Assembly: GCA_009760855.2 (NCBI GenBank)
Contig: WPIO01000029.1
Span: 3,565,501 to 3,629,500, forward strand
Source: Cristatella mucedo
Lineage: Eukaryota > Bryozoa > Phylactolaemata > Cristatellidae
Reading direction: 5' to 3'
Length of the DNA stretch: 64,000 nt
The notes below the pieces were generated by a model that saw only the letters and a list, made by a program, of their open reading frames with translations, was not told the origin of the DNA and searched no databases. Below are positions 1 to 10,450 of this stretch, in pieces; position 1 is the stretch's first letter, and every line of letters starts with the position of its first letter. The position numbers were made by a program, and so were the translations under genes.

Positions 1-729
1 GTCTCCTACTTAGGGTCAGGTAAGGGTATTGTGACAAGGTGAATTGATTTAGTTCATTGACAAATTCAACAAGCTTCCCAAACCAAACTCAAGTGATCAG
101 TGAAAAATTGACAGCTTGGGGAATAAGGCATAAGCCAACTGCATATTCCAATGTCATACGTTTGATGGGGGGGGGGTGCGAAATCATTGGAAAAAAGCAA
201 GATGTTTTGCAGAGCTTTTAGGAATAGGCAGAGAGCAGCTGCATTTTTTCTCAGCTGATTAAATTGCTGAGCTTTGAGAAACGTCATGCGCCATGGGCCG
301 TGCGAATGCACGAGCTCGGCAGATATTCTTGCAACCCAAGCAGCTTTACACTGCTGCCATTTGACATAATTGCTCGGTTCAGTGCATGTTGTAACATCTA
401 CAACCTAGATAAGACATGGCCTACTTTATTGTGCGGCTCGATATCAATCCATGTGTAGTCGAGTCGACACAGAAAGCAAAGGGCTTTCAAGGCAAAACAG
501 GAGTGCATCATTGGTTTTTACACAGCATGTTGCCAAGGCCTATATGACAGGGGTAATTTTAGAGTTTGAATTCGAGTACTAGATAAAGAAATGCAATCAC
601 AGTGCTGCTTTCAGACCGTGCTTAATCACATTGAACTGGAAGGTGAATACCCTCAATATATATCCAAATTGCAAAATTAACACCTGCAAAAATTCAGCCA
701 CTGGATGCAGTTATCGTTGAACCATTCAA
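1..729. other. No gene seen; probably inside the myosin gene
   Basis: I see no exon or repeat here. If the myosin XIX-like gene on the minus strand continues off the left edge, this is intron. I looked on the minus strand for the next expected myosin block (the conserved LEKSR-type segment after switch I) and did not find it. Confidence 0.4.
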
Positions 730-1170
730 GTCCAAGTTTTTCGACGCTCTTTGCAACAGCGTGCCATCAAGAGGGATGAAGCCGGTAAAACTGGCGTGTA
801 TACGGTTGATCAGCTCTACGAGCAAAGCACTAGTGCGTCCAATCATGAAATTCTATTCCAGCTGAAGCGCCGGTAGACAGATTCAACTACAGCCGTTTGG
901 TATATGCAGATGAGTTACACATACTGCTTGATTCAAGAGTGGCGCTGCTCATCCCTGGAAGGAACCAGGGATGGAACCATGTGCATTCAGAGCAAAGATA
1001 GTACGAGGCTTTCTGGCAGAGAGGTTCGTGATGTGCTTGAATAAGCACGTCAAGTGAAAAGAGGCAGCTTTGTGCACCACCAGATTACGGGTGAAGAGCT
1101 ATGCGAGGCTGCTACTATTGCTGATGATGCCGAAGAAAATGATGCTTTAGGTGCGCCAACTCCTCACACT
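730..1170 (+). pseudogene. Coding-like but interrupted stretch, unidentified
   Basis: Plus-strand translation gives two open blocks separated by stops. The first is charged and includes RAIKRDEAGKTGVYTVDQLY. After a TAG and later a TAA in the same register, an acidic block includes TGEELCEAATIADDAEEND. Codon usage and composition look more protein-like than the surrounding DNA. I do not recognise the family. A decayed transposase or other old mobile-element gene is possible, but this is only a guess. Confidence 0.18.
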
Positions 1171-1213
1171 AATGCACACATGCTCAATACGCTGATATGT
1201 GCCATTATATTTT

Positions 1214-1293
1214 GAAGGTAGCCACAATGAAATGAATAGATAGGTAAATGAAATAGAAATTTAAAGTAAATGAAGGTAGCCACAATGAAATGA
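1214..1293. repeat. Two 22-bp direct repeats
   Basis: The 22-bp block starting GAAGGTAGCCACAATGAAAT occurs at 1214-1235 and again at 1272-1293. Between them are short AAATGAA-type words. This looks like a local duplication and has no coding potential. Confidence 0.7.
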
Positions 1294-1299
1294 GGGCCC

Positions 1300-2326
1300 A
1301 GAAGCACAAAATGAGGCAAAGAATAATGTCTATTTCCCAGAAGCTGCTGGGAAATAGTCAATGATCCATCAGACGTCTCAACAGATGTTTAGCATCTGTA
1401 CCTAAACAAATTGTATGGTCACTGTTCTTGTTCTAAATAAGAAACCGTATGACTTAATTGTTATATTTTTACATTTGAGTTTGAACGTGTTTGCTAGTGT
1501 GGACCGATAATAGGCCGTTACATTCACAAACAAGTTCATGCTAATTATTATTCCTCGGATACATGTCTTTAAAAAAGTGCTCGGTTCATACAAAGATATA
1601 TTTACACGTGAAATATTTCAGCTACTTTATCGAAAAAAGCTGAATGCTATTCTCTAAGCGTATAGTCGGCTATAAGCATGCATGCACGAGCTAAGGAGTG
1701 TCAAACTGAAATCCTGTGTATGGCATAGGTCGAAGCATGTTCTATGTGTTTAAAAACTACATGCAAACGAAGAGTGCACATTTAGAGAGTGCTCACCATA
1801 CTCTATGCATAAACTTCAACGTATTTGCAGTTGGTGTCTGAATATTGCAAGGCACTCGATAAAAAGGAGATCTTTCATGCATTCCAAATGTTCCCCCTCA
1901 TCACTGCTTCACATGCAGGTAGAGGGGGGATCTTATCGATAACTTTCTACGATACGATTTCGGCGCAGCTGCATGCTCACTATCCGAGCCCAGTGCAGTG
2001 CATCCAGTACGAAGCCTGCTGTCCTTGCATCCCTTATGCTTACTACAAGCAGCAAACGAGGCCTCGTGATATTATCATTATTATATTAATTATTATAATA
2101 AATAATATTATATAATAATTATAATAAAATATATAATAATACTTATTATAAAATAAATAAATATTAGTATAATTTTATATATTATGATAATTGATATATC
2201 ATGATAAGGTCTCGTGATAAGCATGCGGTCCTTGCAGCCGCAACTGTGATGTTACTACAGGAATTTCAATTCGCTGAGCCTGTTTCATGTAAGCACGTGT
2301 TTGCCGTTACAGTGAGGATCACTAAC
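1300..2326. other. Non-coding stretch with an AT-rich tract
   Basis: No exon is recognised. The only marked feature is a strongly AT-rich simple-sequence tract at about 2066-2215, made of ATTAT/ATAAT words. On the minus strand this lies just downstream of the last visible myosin exon and is probably intron. Confidence 0.5.
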
Positions 2327-2396
2327 CTCTGGAAGTGTAGCTGGATGTATTTGCCAAACCGAGAGCTATTCAGATTGTGACAGGTAGCAGCATTGC
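2327..2396 (-). CDS. Myosin XIX-like motor, exon with switch I region
   Basis: This is a 70-nt minus-strand exon. The acceptor is GTGTCATTTTAG before 2396 and the donor is AG/GTTAGT after 2327. It completes the split Gly codon of the preceding exon and encodes NAATCHNLNSSRFGKYIQLH followed by Phe-Gln. NxNSSRFGK is the myosin switch I signature that coordinates the nucleotide gamma-phosphate. It ends in phase 2 (AG). It continues the exons at 2501, 4316, 9043 and 9278. The next exon, expected to carry the LEKSR-type block, was not found before the left edge. The intron to the preceding exon is only 104 bp. The myosin call is secure; the class XIX assignment rests mostly on the N-terminal exons. 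Confidence 0.92.
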
Positions 2397-2500
2397 CTAA
2401 AATGACACGGTAAACCCGAATAGACGATTGGTCTGCAACGATTCAGCATCTTGCTGCAACGAGGACGCACGTGTTAGTTGGCTGCCAAGCCTGCAATTAC

Positions 2501-2663
2501 CAAAAGCCTCGAGAATCGGACTTGAACTGAGTATTTTCTTCTCAATACCATTGCTATCATGCGGTACAGACGAGTCAGACTGAGAAGCGCCGAGTTTCCC
2601 ATCTGAGCACTTGGCCTTGGCAGCTGCCGCTAGGTACTGCATCACCAGTTGGGCGGTTACCGT
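2501..2663 (-). CDS. Myosin XIX-like motor, exon after the P-loop
   Basis: This is a 163-nt minus-strand exon. The acceptor TTTTTTTACAG lies before 2663 and the donor TTTG/GTAATT follows 2501. It begins TVTAQLVMQYLA in phase 0, finishing the GESGSGKT P-loop, and ends with IEKKILSSSPILEAFG, the conserved myosin helix before switch I. Between these is a Ser/Asp-rich insert of about 25 residues (KAKCSDGKLGASQS...). It sits where myosins vary, and in human MYO19 this loop is also extended. The motor domain hydrolyses ATP on actin; MYO19 is known as a mitochondrial myosin. The exon ends in phase 1 (G), matching the GC that opens the next exon. Confidence 0.92.
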
Positions 2664-4315
2664 CTGTAAAAAAACAAACATTCAAGATGCATACACCTTA
2701 AATATATTCCCACCTGAGAGATAAATGGGGTGATGTGCTGCAAAGCAGGAAAATAGTGTACACTCGTTCATAGACTGACTTAATAACACATCACAATTTC
2801 ACCAATAAGTAAAAAGATTTCTTATTGGAAAGCGGCCGACCTCAGGTTGAGCTGCTGTGACTGCACGACTAAAGAAAACTCTTATAGGCAAAGGGGGCCA
2901 CCCAAGTTCGAGAGAGCATGTGAGATATCAAATGGAGAGCCAGTGGCAGGCACAGAAAACCTCGAGCTCAACCGGCGCCCTCAGTGGACGACCTTGGCGA
3001 CCAGTAGCTTGCCATGGCCAATCAGAAAGCTAATATCAAATAATGAAGGAAAACATCTTCGATTGCACAATAAATTTGGCAAAGCATGTGGATAGTGCAT
3101 ACTAAGTGTTGTTGCATGGCTAAGATCCCATGCTTGCTTCATTTTCGATTAAAAAAGGCAAGACCTCCATTGTAAGAATAAGTTTAAAAAAAAGTCATGT
3201 TAGAGAGTAGTCAGAGAAGTAGACGGTTTGACAAATGTTTACACATACAGAGAAGGACAGTATGCATACATCACTAGGATGATGGCCTAAAGCAGCAACA
3301 TGTTAAAGCTGCTAATGCTAGAGCCGTTGCTATATTAGGCCGAATAACCGGATATTTAGCCACAAAGAATAATGCGAGATCCGGAAACATCGACAGGCAA
3401 TAAGTCCTGTCGAGTGCTGCAGAGTGCACACAGCCTCGAGGACCCTGACTGTGCTGAGCATGTTTGTGTCCTTATTGCATAATGCCGAAATTTTAAAAAT
3501 GAATTTGTTGTGAAGCATAAACGCTGACTGCTGATACTATAGACACACCACAGTGGTCAATGTAAGTGCTCAAAAGGCAATAAAATGCAAGCAACCACAA
3601 TACATTAAAAATAACCCAAAGAATTCACATGCAACTTCATTACATTTTGCAGAAGTGAGCTGAAGTGAGTGTCAAAATGTTAGCAAAAGTGATCAAATAA
3701 CAATGGAAAAAGTAGCAGGTAGCCTGCCCCAGTCGTAGGAAGTGATCAAGCCAGCAAGCCAGTGGTAAAAAGGGGGGCAGTATAAGCCCGGCCACCCATG
3801 CAATAAGAGTAAGAAGTTGTACGGCCTTGTTCACATGCAAGAACACAGACTCATAGGCACTGCAAGTGGCTTGCTTACGGATGATGCCGACGAAAAAGTT
3901 AGTCAATAGCATTCATACCTGGGTTGTCTAAACATGACACTGCACTTACTGTAATTAACTCAAGTTTATCGATTCTCTTTCAGCAAGTTGTAGAAATGCT
4001 GGATCGATTTAGTTCTCTCAAGGTGCCATACATAAAAACTTATTATTATTACGACTATTAGGGCTTGGAATCGGTGACAACTAGCACTCGTCTACCAAGA
4101 CGGTCCTGCATTTGACAAGCACCCTCAAGCGACTAAGAGGAGTGCCACACGCGGAATCAAGCAAGCAAAACAAAGCTAAACGGTAGGTTACAAGCCAGGT
4201 ACATAGCAACTTGAGTTAGAATGGATGCTGCACAACCCAGAGCTTTCCTGTCGAGCAGACGACTTCCGGTCTCTTGTCACTCAGCTCCCACCTGGGGCTA
4301 CCACCATAAGCTCAC
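2664..4315 (-). other. Myosin intron (1.65 kb)
   Basis: This intron is bounded by the donor AAG/GTGAGC at 4316/4315 and the acceptor TTTACAG at 2664. I see no clear mobile element and no supported exon inside it. Confidence 0.75.
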
Positions 4316-4426
4316 CTTGCCCGAGCCGCTCTCACCACTAATCACTATACTCTGACGAGTCCTTCCGCCGGCTGGCGACAGCATTCCAGTATAAGCAGCG
4401 TGGCCGATGCTATATATGTGTGGCTC
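4316..4426 (-). CDS. Myosin XIX-like motor, P-loop exon
   Basis: This exon is exactly 111 nt (37 codons), phase 0 at both ends. The acceptor is TTCGTTTGCAG and the donor AAG/GTGAGC. It encodes EPHIYSIGHAAYTGML, then a short loop, then RQSIVISGESGSGK. PHxxxxxxxAY and the Walker A GESGxGK(T) are diagnostic of the myosin head; the Thr comes from the first codon of the next exon. The typical motif is GESGAGKT, and here Ala is replaced by Ser. The intron upstream, to the 9043 exon, is 4.6 kb and is full of repeats. Confidence 0.94.
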
Positions 4427-4844
4427 CTGCAAACGAAGACAAAGGCTATCAAGGTAACCAGCTGCCACCGGCCGACGAGCATTAATCACGTGGCTATCGA
4501 GCCAGCATTAAAGGCAAAGCACCTCTGAAGCATGGCTGCTAAAGAGACCCTGCAGCCGGCCTGCGTGTCACTAGCAACAACATGGCAGCCAGCAGAAAAG
4601 TTGGTCGCATTTCGAGGGGGTGGGGTGGGTGCGTGGGGTGGGTGAGGGGGCATGAGGAACTGTCAGCAGCCGAGCCGCCGATCAAAAATCTGCTGCTTGC
4701 TCTAATGCTTCGCATAAGCAGCCCTAGTAGCATGGGTCCAGCACGACGTAGTCTCAACTAGCGGCTAGTCACATGCAATCTGAAGAAATTGAATGCATCT
4801 CTGCTAGCATTTACTCTGCCAATTCATACAGAGCTTCAGTGCCG

Positions 4845-4995
4845 CTGGGTCTTAGCCGAGTGGCAATGTGCTTGCACTTCCCGACCCAGATCATGGGTTC
4901 GAGTGAGCAATTCCTTACTACATGCTGCAAGGTAAGAGGTCGGTGGAAGTCGTTAAGGCTCTTCTGCTGCTATTATAATTGAGGCTGTTAAATCA
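4845..4995 (+). repeat. tRNA-derived SINE2 copy
   Basis: The tRNA-like head has a box A-like TAGCCGAGTGGCA and a box B-like GGGTTCGAGTGA. It is followed by the SINE2 body (GTCGTTAAGGCTCTTCTGCT) and the typical end ATTGAGGCTGTTAAATCAGCC. The same body recurs at 6800, 9850, 11338 (minus), 24763 (minus), 29808 (minus) and as a tandem pair at 48.3 kb. Confidence 0.75.
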
Positions 4996-5186
4996 GCCTG
5001 ATGTTGAGATCGTGATGTGAGAATGCATACCCCAGCCTAAATGTTGTGGTCTGCCGGTACTGGGCTGGAGACCCCCCAACCTTGACGAGCCGATCGGAGC
5101 GCAGCAGTCCTACTGCTAGGCGTTAGCAACAACGCTAACCAATCGGAGCGCAGAGTTCCTGAGCCAAGCTCCGGTTAGCATTAACG

Positions 5187-5246
5187 TCTGCGGGACTAGA
5201 GTTGACGAAAAAACGTTCTGCGGGACTAGAGTTGACGAAAAAACGT
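5187..5246. repeat. Perfect 30-bp tandem duplication
   Basis: Two adjacent identical 30-bp units, 5187-5216 and 5217-5246, begin TCTGCGGGACTAGAGTTGAC. They lie within the myosin intron and are non-coding. Confidence 0.9.
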
Positions 5247-6465
5247 TGAGTTCAGTTTCGTTTCGAGTGCTCCAAGTTGTTTGCTGTTTAGCAATACGCG
5301 CACACTCATGCTCACAAGAGTACCTTCATTTTAATAGCAGCATGATTATTTCAGCCTACATAATGATTACAGTCAACCAATGATTAGGCTATGACTATAT
5401 CCACGAGGAGTATTTAGTGCCATCAGACTACAGTGCTTTTTAGTGACTTAGTGCTTCATTTATCGCTATCCAACTGAGGGCTCAGTCACACGCACACACA
5501 CACACATACTAGTCCGTGCCTTTACGACAGAACATCTACAATTTGCAACTCTCTCCTTGCCGGTCTTACTTCCATTGCAATAAGATGCTTAAAGATGGTG
5601 CAAAACTCAGCAGCTAGGCATGCCTGCCATGAATGCCACCATTCACTCGGCGCATCAACTTCAAGGTCATGTCACTCACTTGCAGGCTGCTTTATTTTCT
5701 AACTGCAGCTCACCAATCTCAACTACTCGCTCCTTGCATGACCCATCGTGCCACTGCCCACTTCCCATATCAATCACAAACTCTAAGCTTGTATATGGCG
5801 CAATATACAGTTTGCCAAAGTCCAGCTCCAAAGTTTTGCTTACCAAGTTTGCTTACCATGATCTCACCAGTGCTCCGGCTGCCAATCCTCTGATTAATTT
5901 TTTCCATTTTTATCCTAAATTATCCAAGAAGGTACCCTGTTTTGGATACTACTCTAATCCAACAATAAATTTTCCGACGTGATGTATCATGCATAATCAC
6001 AGTGCTTTTTTTGTAAACATATGGTTTCTTTCCATTTATTTATGGAGAACCATAAGCTTGGTAGTGGGAGCCACTTACAAAGGGGCAACATGGATCCACT
6101 CTCGAATGGAACCTGAAGGCATCAACTGTCTACATGATCATAAAAAGGTTCAAACGATGGTATACATGAAGATAGATTCTCATATATTATTATTATCATT
6201 ATTTTTATAAATTTTATCAAGATATATATATATATGTATATATTTATTTATATTGTTGAGCAAGACCTTGAACTTACCCAAGGTAGCCAATCACAGAAGG
6301 GCTGAAATTTTGGGTTTGATGGCAAGCCTCGTCGGGTCAGTCCAATGAGGAGAGGGCCCAGTAACCACCCCTTGGACTCGATCCACTGGAAGGGGAGCAA
6401 GGCCAGCTAGCCTCGTTTTCGTATTTCTAGGAACCTGTCTGTTCTACCCAAGGAATAAGGCAAAA
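5247..6465. other. Intronic DNA without recognised features
   Basis: There is a short (CA)n run near 5492 and an AT tract near 6215-6245. Overlapping open frames at 5620-5980 have no recognisable domain and lie opposite the gene; I treat them as chance. The block at 6250-6420 may be another old repeat, but I could not match it within the window. Confidence 0.4.
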
Positions 6466-6550
6466 GGTTGGCTGTTTCAACAGCATCATTTGTATAGTGC
6501 TAGATGAGCCTTAACGGCTATCACCACTACTTGCAGTGTGCAATATAAAA
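6466..6550 (-). repeat. SINE2 3' fragment
   Basis: GGCTGTTTCAACAGCATCAT and GCCTTAACGGCTATCACCAC are the reverse complement of the SINE2 body. The tRNA-like head is missing. Confidence 0.7.
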
Positions 6551-6799
6551 GATCAGACACTCACTAAAAAAAGTGGCATTAACAGAAATCTAAATTAAGA
6601 AGTTAACATAGGCATCGAAGCAGGATGAAAGTTGAACTTCAGAGCCGCTGGTGCTTTTACAAAGGTAATAATACTACTAATAATATGAATAATAATAATA
6701 CATTTGTTATAGCACTTAGTATGGATTTCCCGTACTCCTTAGCAACCGTGTATCCAACACTCAATGTGCTTGCTACAGCTAGGTGTTTCTTGATGAGTC

Positions 6800-6980
6800 T
6801 GGAGCTATCCAGGTACGATCGGCCAAGGGGTAAGGTGCTCCCTCTTCGTGACCCAGGTCGCGAGTTTGAGTACTGCAGTGGTCGATCCTTCATTTCGCAC
6901 TGTAAGAGGTGGCGATGGCTGTTAAGGCTCTACTGCCGCAATATAAATGAGGCTGATAAGGCAGCAAACTTTTTCAGAAA
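6800..6980 (+). repeat. SINE2 copy, diverged
   Basis: It retains the tRNA-like head (GACCCAGGTCGCGAGTTTGAG, box B region), the GTTAAGGCTCTACTGCCGCA body and the ATGAGGCTGATAAGGCAGC end. A short insertion separates head and body. Confidence 0.7.
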
Positions 6981-7093
6981 TATTTAGCTACGAGCCTTCT
7001 GATTATTTTGAATGTCAGACTGTATTTTTATCTATGCATTCTTACCCATGCAGCCATAAAAAGTCATTCGAACTAAGCATCTGGTGTTACGCT

Positions 7094-7630
7094 AGGCTGC
7101 GACACTTTGTATAGCGCATTCAAAATCCAAGTTGCTATTGGTGCATAAACGGTAGTCAACAGTCTTCATGTCATGCAAATGAGTAACCGCACGAACAGCA
7201 GCAGAATTAGGAATTAAGCTGAAGGAGTAAGCAGCGGCAGACAGCAGAAAAATAACTAGCCAAGTGCAAAGCAGAAAACAATGTGTATCGTTGTTACATA
7301 AGAAATGTGGAAGTGAGTTCAACAGTCTAGGACCTGCAGAGAAAAACACCGGCAGTCAAAATTCTTTAAATGAAAGAAAGGAACGGCTAGCGTATTTTTA
7401 TCCTAAGAGAACCTGAGAGTGCCGGTAGGCTGATGATGCTGCAGCAATTCAGCAATGCACGAGGAGCCAAGCAGGTGTATAAGTCTGGGTGGGAGTTTTA
7501 CCTCATATCTGGCTATCGATCGGTAACCACTGCAGCACCGTTTGCAAAGGGAACACGCGAACTTTTTACCAAACTTGCAGCCGTATTTAGATACAGTAGA
7601 GACTTGATAGCATGTCTCAGCAACCAAGCT
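7094..7630 (-). mobile_element. LINE-B 3' fragment, decayed
   Basis: On the minus strand it translates to scraps of the LINE-B ORF2 C-terminus, such as AGPRLLNSLPHFLCNND, and of the SAAAYSFSL region. It ends in the LINE-B 3' block (TTTGTATAGCGCATTCA in plus orientation). Many substitutions and frame breaks make it one of the oldest LINE-B copies here. Confidence 0.65.
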
Positions 7631-8596
7631 AAAAGAGAGTTAGAGTAGCCCAACCGTGAGAGAAAGAGAACTAGGAGATCCTTAGTTAGCCTTCACTTGA
7701 AGCAAAAATAAACATGATGCAAGGCAGCATCTCATTTTTTATTTTGCATTCACAGGCACATTTTTGAAGGAGCTAGCGCCTTCCAGATGCCAGCTAAATT
7801 AGCCGTGTGTCAATCAGAAGGGGTGCTCTTAGATAGTTGATATGAATCGGTAAAAACAGGCTCAAAACGTTGACCTTGCAACGGTTGCCAAGGATGTGGC
7901 AGACGGCTAGTGAGGGTTTTCTCTACTTGCCGTGAACCCAGTAAGTAGAACAGCAAGATCTGCTTTCTAGTACCACACTACAGCAGGTATAATGGTTGCA
8001 GCTAGGCACCAAACTCACACAAAATCATTCATATAGTACGTTAGGACTCGGCTCGAGCACATAAGTGGAAATCTAAGACGAGGCGTTAAAGCCCCATATG
8101 GTTAGTCGCACGAAAGGTATTCTCGATAGCTCAATCAGCAGAGCACTGGAAAACCAGCCCAGAGGTTCTGAGATGGATCCATCTTGATGCAAAGTTCTTT
8201 TTCGGCATTTAGTGCCACGGCAGAGGGTCGCTATACATTTTGAAAATATAAGCAATCAAATTGCAAAGCTCATCAATCAAGACTAATGAGAAACTCTAAG
8301 ACGAATTGTCAAACCAATATTGATCGGCCATGGTAAGGTGAGTACAGGGTAGCTAGGGACTATAAACATCTTTTATGCACACATAAAAGAGTCGACAGTC
8401 GACTGGGTTATAGCACAATCATTTAATATCGTGCAGGATATGCAATGCTACATGTGCATATCCGGCACCACATTGTTACTGCACTGGCTGTGTGACCAAG
8501 GCGGTGCACGATCGTGTCAAGAATCAAATCAAATACTGCCTTGACAGCAGTGCAACGCTAGAGACCCGGGCCTGAGCAAGTGACGGTCAATAGTAA
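7631..8596. other. Intronic DNA with a tRNA-like sequence
   Basis: At about 8122-8200 (plus) the sequence CGATAGCTCAATCAGCAGAG matches a tRNA box A (TRGCNNARYNNG). An anticodon-stem-like GGAAAACCAGCC and a poor box B follow. It is a tRNA-derived repeat or tRNA pseudogene rather than a functional tRNA, because the T arm does not pair well. Nothing else is recognised. Confidence 0.4.
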
Positions 8597-8800
8597 TGCA
8601 TTTGATATACTGCCCTCAGAGAACTCAATCTGTTTCTAGGCACTTTACATTTGATGCAAAGGAAGCACGATCGAATGGATGGCGGTAGCATGCTCAATGA
8701 CAACAAGAATAACATGGTTAGAGGTGGCATACACAGGGTAAGCATGCAAATATGGTTGGTGCTAGCATGCACAGTGTCAGCATGTAAATAGCAGTATCGT
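8597..8800 (-). mobile_element. LINE-A 3' tail
   Basis: In plus orientation it reads GCCCTCAGAGAACTCAATCT, then GGCACTTTACATTTG and the alternating AGCATGC / GTCAGCATGTAA words. This is the reverse complement of the LINE-A 3' UTR also seen at 13875, 40680, 49440, 53830 and 62330. No ORF2 sequence is retained. Confidence 0.8.
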
Positions 8801-9042
8801 TCAAAAAACGATACCAAACGATCAGAGGGGAACTCTGAGGAATTATGGCAAACAACAAAAAAGTCAACAAGTACTAAAGTGCTCTGAAAATCGGCACATC
8901 AACGGCAGTTCCAAAAAGACCCTGCCGATCTCAAGCCAACTACCACGGGCTGCAGCAGCGTAGTGGCTAAAGGCCGAGTAGACATAATACATTCGAGAGA
9001 CTTCCTCGAGCCACCAGCGGCATCATTAACCGACCAACATAC

Positions 9043-9191
9043 CGATGGGTGCTTCTGTTGCATGTGTGAGACTACAGCAGAGCAGCTGTAAAGGCTCGGA
9101 AGCTCCTTGAATGGATTCACAGCTACCATTGCGCTGCCTGCTTTGGTATACACCTTGTCAGCAATAAAGCGTTGCCTCAGACAGTAACAGA
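9043..9191 (-). CDS. Myosin XIX-like motor, NPFK exon
   Basis: This is a 149-nt minus-strand exon. The acceptor is TTGTTGCAG before 9191 and the donor TCG/GTATGT follows 9043. It completes a split Val codon and then encodes a short linker, RQRFIADKVYTKAG, SAMVAVNPFKELPSLYS and MQQKHPS. The order RY/FxADxxYTxAGxxxVAxNPFKxxPxLYS is what I recall of human MYO19 (class XIX). Most other animal myosins have YTYxGxxLxAxNP instead. The exon ends in phase 0 and joins directly to the P-loop exon at 4426. Confidence 0.92.
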
Positions 9192-9277
9192 CTGCAACAA
9201 ACGGAGACGGCGATTCGCTGCTTTACTTGAACTCGACAGTTGGCCGAGCGAGTGAGCGAAGAAACCAGGATACCGAC

Positions 9278-9386
9278 CTTGCGCCGAGTTGAGTGGATTC
9301 AGCTGAGCCAAGTCGTCATAATTCTCAGCAGGCACCGATGACACATTCTTTGCACCGAGCTCTACCTTTGTTCTTACAACATCTTT
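9278..9386 (-). CDS. Myosin XIX-like motor, first visible exon
   Basis: The donor CAAG/GTCGGT ends this exon at 9278 in phase 1, fitting the TC that opens the next exon across an 86-bp intron. The protein ends with PAENYDDLAQLNPLNSAQ, the DDLxxLNPL segment that precedes the myosin motor core. The 5' boundary is uncertain. A pyrimidine-rich acceptor (CTCTTCTTTCTTTTATGAAG) would start the exon at 9386. Alternatively, the ATG at 9392-9390 could be the start codon of a short N-terminus. I saw no further upstream exon. Confidence 0.78.
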
Positions 9387-9392
9387 CTTCAT

Positions 9393-9849
9393 AAAAGAAA
9401 GAAGAGTTTGTGAGGCTACCCTAGTGCAGGTGATATTAGTGTCTGGTCTCAAGCAGCTTTACTACAAAGGGTGTGGCTAGCTTTTTCGGCATGTCATAAG
9501 AAATCGACTCTGCAAAGCCGAAGCTTATAAAATTTGACTAAGACCATACCCATACCAACTTCCACAACTAATAGTATTACACCCACCCCCCTTAAGTCAC
9601 GAAGAAGGGCTCTCATGGCCTCCTCTATGGCAAGCTAAAAGTCATCTGCCAGGCACCAAAGTGCATTAACGAAAGAATGGTGAATGAACATGACTCATAC
9701 AGGGCAAAAGGAATCCTTGAGAAAAGTAATTCGGCATGATGAAAACTGCTTCCTGGATCACGTCATCTGCATTATTGCCTAATGACGATGGTGCAAGCAT
9801 TATTACCAAAGGCTGATAGCTGAAAGCGAACGGCTGGCCTTGCGCTGAA
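9393..9849. other. Region upstream of the myosin exons; promoter not resolved
   Basis: If translation starts near 9392 this is 5' UTR or promoter. No TATA box or CpG-rich block stands out, and no repeats are recognised. Confidence 0.3.
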
Positions 9850-9990
9850 GTTTCACCACCCAGTTGGTGGGCCCGAGACCTGTAGTGGCAATCCTATATT
9901 GCCCACCATAAGCAAGGGGGGGTGATAACCTTTAAGAGTTGTTTGCTACTACATAAATGAAGCTATCAAATCAGCCAACCTTGAATTTTC
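9850..9990 (+). repeat. SINE2 copy, diverged
   Basis: GGTGATAACCTTTAAGAGTT, then CTACTACATAAATGAAGC and TATCAAATCAGCC match the SINE2 body and end with many substitutions. The tRNA-like head is barely recognisable (CCCGAGACCTGTAGTGGCAA). Confidence 0.6.
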
Positions 9991-10400
9991 TAAATTAAGA
10001 TATAGAATGCTGATGAGTGAAGCTAAAAGAGGAGATAATGCATGCAGAGCTTGTAGTTTGTTAATTAACGAAACGCAATACTACCCAAGAGTCCAATGAC
10101 TAAACGTACATTAGTGTATAAAAGCTATCACACCTTTACTCGATAAGCACGCTGACGTGCTACCGTGTCTGGAAATGGCTGCCATGTAAGGAATCATTGT
10201 CCTAAAAGTAGCTTGGAAAGAGGCTCAATAGGAAAAAAGTGAGTCAACCAAAAACAAACCTACGTCATATCTCTACATCTTCTAAAAAGACAGGTTACCC
10301 GGAAAAGCCAGTTCTGTGCTCAATTAATTTCAGATTTTTTTTAATGCACTAGTGAGCTTCGTCCACATAGTCTACACCAAATAAAATACTTCCAATGTGA

Positions 10401-10407
10401 CCACCAC

Positions 10408-10449
<42 letters not shown>

Positions 10450-10450
10450 G
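10401..10450. repeat. (CAT)n microsatellite
   Basis: Fifteen or so CAT/ATC units follow three CCA units. It is intergenic. Confidence 0.95.

Larger units (their letters stand above)
4427..9042 (-). other. Myosin intron (4.6 kb), repeat-rich
   Basis: This intron separates the NPFK exon from the P-loop exon. It holds SINE2 copies, a 30-bp tandem duplication, a decayed LINE-B fragment, a tRNA-like sequence and a LINE-A 3' tail, each listed separately. No additional myosin exon is needed, because the two flanking exons join in phase 0 without a gap relative to known myosins. Confidence 0.7.
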
